Under the pieces are notes generated by a model, which had not been told where the DNA came from, searched no databases, and saw only the letters and a program-made list of their open reading frames with translations. DNA of 64,000 bases from Dehalococcoides sp. JdFR-54 (GTDB taxonomy: Bacteria > Chloroflexota > Dehalococcoidia > JdFR-54), in assembly GCA_002011475.1 (NCBI GenBank), contig MTNP01000008.1, positions 68,037 to 132,036 on the forward strand, written 5' to 3'. Both the position numbers and the translations under genes were made by a program. The first letter of the stretch is position 1. Each line of letters begins with the position of its first letter. Shown piece after piece: positions 60,846-64,000 of the stretch.

Positions 60846-61967
60846 TCACTGAAGGTTCATGATGGTATCGATCTGGGGGGGCGTAGTCCTCTGTAGGGAG
60901 AGGCTGCTGCCATGGGGCGGCTTCACCTCCAGGGTAAACTGTTTATCGATCCTGAGCAGGGTGGTGAGGGCCTTCAAGGGCACGGTGATCTGCATCTTTT
61001 CCCCGGTCTCCAGCAGGTTGTCGCCATCCCCGGTGCCTATTTCCGCCTTTGACCAGGCTATATCGCTGATCTGCTGATCCTTGTCGCTATAGGAGATCAC
61101 CGTGACATGGGTGCTGCCGGAGTCAGCTAGGCCGTCGCCATCGGCATCCGTAGGCGCTGTCAGGTCTATGGCCAGCCCGCCCACCGCATTGGCCACGGTG
61201 AAAATCAGCTCATGGACCTCGCCACCCGTGGGAGGGTCGCCCTCGATGCTATCCAGGTTGACCACTATGGTCGTGCTTGCTGGCAGACCGCCACCGGTGT
61301 TCAGGCCAATGGAGAGGATGGCACTATCCTGGGAGGGATTGGCCAAGGTGAGGCTGACCCTGGTCCAGGTACCGGCGGTCAGGGTGCCGATGTCGATGGT
61401 CTCCAGGGGGCTGGCACAGGCAGCGGTATCGTCAAGCACTAGCTGGAGCTGGTTGGCGACGGTCAGGTCGGTGTCCGACTTGACCCAGAGCTTGACCTCG
61501 GTCTGGCTGCTCAAATCCATAGCCGAGGCCAGGTCATGATAAGCGAGTAGGCCGCTACCTGGAGCCACGCCGGTGACAATGGTCAGCTCGACGCTGGCAG
61601 TGCCCTCCTTCCTATCATCGGTATCCCTCGCCGGAGTGACGCTGATTATATCGGTGGGGAGTGTGGCAGCCGCCTCCCAGGCCACCGGGTCGTCATCGGC
61701 ATCGTCGATCATTTTGATCCCGGTAGCGATAACGCTCCCCTTTGGCTCCAGGGTGCCCCTGGCCTCCTTGAGGCCGGCATACACCGCCTCCTTGCCCCGC
61801 TCCGAGGAGAAGATACCAGCGGACAGGACGGTGTAAGCGAACACCGAGGCCACCACCACGAAGGCGATGAGGATGATGGCCGTCTCCAGGCCGGTAATGC
61901 CCATCTCGTCCCTCACTATCCTGGCCGCCAGCCTCTTGATCTTCGATAACGCTCGCAGCTTACTCAT
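60846..61967 (-). CDS. Archaellin (FlaB/ArlB-like), long form with inserted domain, 373 aa
   Basis: Same class III signal/N-terminal helix (DEMG-ITGLETAIILIAFVVVASVFAYTVLSAGIFSSERGKEAVYAGLKEAR) and C-terminus (SLQRTTPPQIDTIMNLQ) as short form. Confidence 0.9.
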   Translation of the reverse strand: MSKLRALSKIKRLAARIVRDEMGITGLETAIILIAFVVVASVFAYTVLSAGIFSSERGKEAVYAGLKEARGTLEPKGSVIATGIKMIDDADDDPVAWEAAATLPTDIISVTPARDTDDRKEGTASVELTIVTGVAPGSGLLAYHDLASAMDLSSQTEVKLWVKSDTDLTVANQLQLVLDDTAACASPLETIDIGTLTAGTWTRVSLTLANPSQDSAILSIGLNTGGGLPASTTIVVNLDSIEGDPPTGGEVHELIFTVANAVGGLAIDLTAPTDADGDGLADSGSTHVTVISYSDKDQQISDIAWSKAEIGTGDGDNLLETGEKMQITVPLKALTTLLRIDKQFTLEVKPPHGSSLSLQRTTPPQIDTIMNLQ

Positions 61968-62222
61968 CTGTCCTCCTTTCCAGGCACACTTCGCGCGCCT
62001 TCCTGACTATGACCTTCGTCGGGTGCTTTCAACCATCACATCCCTCACCTCCTCGGGCACTTAGCCACCTGGCACTCCCACCGCTCGCATTGTGAGATAT
62101 ATGCCCTTGCCAACTTTGGTTCCAACCCAATTGTAAGCTAGGGGCGTTTCTTGCTGTCTATGGTACCTTCGTAACAAGTGGGGCAGACCTTTGTCCCATG
62201 GGGGCGATTGTGCCAGGCATAA

Positions 62223-62255
62223 AGATAGGCGGGCATTTGTTATGCCCGCCTATCT
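62223..62255 (-). terminator. Intrinsic terminator-like hairpin after opp operon
   Basis: 14-bp perfect stem agataggcgggcat-ttgtt-atgcccgcctatct, short T-run on minus strand. Confidence 0.75.
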
Positions 62256-62277
62256 CGGGGGTCTTACTGGGACACCC

Positions 62278-63249
62278 TTAGCAGTAGAGATGGCATGCGG
62301 CGTAATGGCTCTCCATCACCTCTATCAGGGGGGGTTCTATAACGTCACACTTACCCCGGATGAAGAGGGGACAGCGGGGATGCAGGCGGCAACCGGGGGG
62401 CACCCTGGTCGGGCTAGCTGGCTCTCCCGGGATAACCCGTCGTTCTCTGAACCTGTTAGCGGGGTCGGGGGAGGGGACAGCCTCGATCAAGGCCATGGTG
62501 TAAGGGTGACGGGGCTTCTCGATCAGCTCCTTGGTAGGGGCTGTCTCCACAATTCTCCCCAGATACATCACCGCTATCCTGTGGGAGAAATGCCGGGCGG
62601 TAGCGATGTCATGAGTGATATAGAGGAAGCTCATCCCGTGCCTGTCCTGGAGTTCCCTGAGCAGGTAAAGGATTTCGGCCCGGCTGGAGGCATCGATCAT
62701 GGAAACAGGCTCATCGGCCACCACATAATCGGGGCGAAGGATCAAAGCCCGGGCGATGCCCACCCGCTGTCTTTGTCCCCCCGATAGCCTATCCGGATAC
62801 TTCGGGGCAAACTCCTGGGGCGGGGTGAGCTTGACCTCTTCCAAGGCCTCATATATCAGCCGTCTCCTCTCGCGGCTGTTGCCTAGCCCGTGGATAAACA
62901 GGGGCTCTTCCAATATCTGGTAAATATTCATAAAGGGGTCGATGCTGGAAAAGGGGTCTTGGAATATGCCCTGGGCCCTCTTCCGGAACCGTTTCAGTTC
63001 GGCATCATTGGCTGCGGTGATGTCTTCCCCGTCAAAGATAACGCGACCAGCGGAAGGCCTTATCAGCCTCAGGGATACCCTTCCTAAGGTGCTCTTTCCA
63101 CTCCCCGACTCCCCCACCACAGCCAGGGTCTCCGCCCGCTTCACCTCGAGGGAGACACCGTCCACAGCTTTTACCGCCAGCGAGCCAAAGAACCTGCTTC
63201 TGACCTGGAAATACATCTTCACCCCCTCCAGCATCAGCAGGTGGTTCAT
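62278..63249 (-). CDS. Oligopeptide ABC transporter ATP-binding protein (OppF/DppF-like)
   Basis: GESGSGKSTLGRVSLRLI; YPDRLSGGQRQRVGIARALILRPDYVVADEPVSMID. Confidence 0.9.
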   Translation of the reverse strand: MNHLLMLEGVKMYFQVRSRFFGSLAVKAVDGVSLEVKRAETLAVVGESGSGKSTLGRVSLRLIRPSAGRVIFDGEDITAANDAELKRFRKRAQGIFQDPFSSIDPFMNIYQILEEPLFIHGLGNSRERRRLIYEALEEVKLTPPQEFAPKYPDRLSGGQRQRVGIARALILRPDYVVADEPVSMIDASSRAEILYLLRELQDRHGMSFLYITHDIATARHFSHRIAVMYLGRIVETAPTKELIEKPRHPYTMALIEAVPSPDPANRFRERRVIPGEPASPTRVPPGCRLHPRCPLFIRGKCDVIEPPLIEVMESHYAACHLYC

Positions 63250-64000
63250 GGCCGCCCCCTCCAAAGCCAACAACGAACCTGGTGCCTCGGGTTCGGCCTG
63301 AAGGGAAGGGGGCGCTCCCGGCGGCAGCGCTCAAAGGCATGAGGACACCGGGGGTGGAAACGACACCCCTGGGGGAGGTGGGTCATATCGGGGGGTGCCC
63401 CTGGGATAAACTCGGGTATAGCCTCCGACTTCAGCCTGGGGACGGTGGCCAGGAGTTTTTGAGTATAAGGGTGTCCCGGCTCGGTGAGCACCTCCTCAAC
63501 GCCGCCCTGCTCTATAATCTCCCCGGCATACATGACAGCGATGGCGTCGCAGAGGTCGCTGGCCAGGGCGAGGTCATGGGTGATGAACAGGATGGATAAC
63601 CCCAGCTCCCCCTTAAGCCTCTTCAATACATTCATTATCTGGGCCTGAATGATCACATCCAAGGCAGAGGTGGGCTCATCCAGGATGACCAGCTTGGGGC
63701 TGAGGATTAGCGCCATAGCTATCATTATCCTCTGCCTCATCCCCCCGCTGAGCTCGTGGGGGTAACGCTGGAAAACCTCTGGCGGCAAGAGCAATAGCTC
63801 CAGCTGGCGTTGGACGGCGGCATAGGCTTGCTCACGGCTCACCCCGGGCTGGAGGAGTAACGGCTCAGCCACCTGATGCCCCACCCTCATCACCGGGTTG
63901 AGGGAATCCATGGCTCCCTGGAAAACCATGGCAATCCTTTGCCACCTGATTCGCTTTCTGAACTCCTCATCGCTGAGCTTCGAGCAATCGACCCCTTCAA
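63246..64000 (-). CDS. Oligopeptide ABC transporter ATP-binding protein (OppD/DppD-like), 5' end outside window
   Basis: MVFQGAMDSLNPVMRVGHQVAEPL; YPHELSGGMRQRIMIAMALILSPKLVILDEPTSALD; frame open to window edge. Confidence 0.9.
   Translation of the reverse strand, partial: EGVDCSKLSDEEFRKRIRWQRIAMVFQGAMDSLNPVMRVGHQVAEPLLLQPGVSREQAYAAVQRQLELLLLPPEVFQRYPHELSGGMRQRIMIAMALILSPKLVILDEPTSALDVIIQAQIMNVLKRLKGELGLSILFITHDLALASDLCDAIAVMYAGEIIEQGGVEEVLTEPGHPYTQKLLATVPRLKSEAIPEFIPGAPPDMTHLPQGCRFHPRCPHAFERCRRERPLPFRPNPRHQVRCWLWRGRP

Overview
64 kb bacterial window that looks like Chloroflexota (Dehalococcoidia/SAR202-like) by gene content; the taxonomy is inference. Main blocks: (1) ~1-20.5 kb catabolic block: aconitase-X pair, small fumarate-reductase-like pair, glutamate-mutase-like B12 enzyme pair, LUD/CCG Fe-S protein, tungsten aldehyde:ferredoxin oxidoreductase plus ferredoxin, leucine-dehydrogenase-like enzyme, DUF362 protein, HcnABC-type amino-acid dehydrogenase, and a pair of class III (CaiB) CoA-transferases. 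(2) ~21-35.4 kb island that looks less GC-rich by eye: serine recombinase and IS3 remnants, an orphan AAA ATPase, a second CaiB pair, an SDR, an oligopeptide ABC operon with two apparent frameshifts, and 2-hydroxyacyl-CoA dehydratase subunits, the last one apparently N-terminally truncated against tRNA-Ile. (3) A permuted rRNA locus on the minus strand, 23S-5S / etfBA / 16S-tRNA-Ile, with separate promoters and intact processing stems. (4) Housekeeping genes prfA, prmC, panC, iscR-like and nifS/iscS. (5) 52.4-62.0 kb: a compact archaellum (archaeal-type flagellum) operon in a bacterial genome: two archaellins (one with a ~160-aa inserted domain), ArlC/D/E-like, ArlG-like, two ArlF-like paralogs, ArlH, ArlI, ArlJ, a prepilin peptidase and two uncharacterised small membrane proteins. 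Block 5 is the most exciting system in the window. As far as I recall, archaella have been reported in some Chloroflexota, so the novelty lies in the operon details. All calls come from reading sequence and the supplied ORFs; no database search was run.
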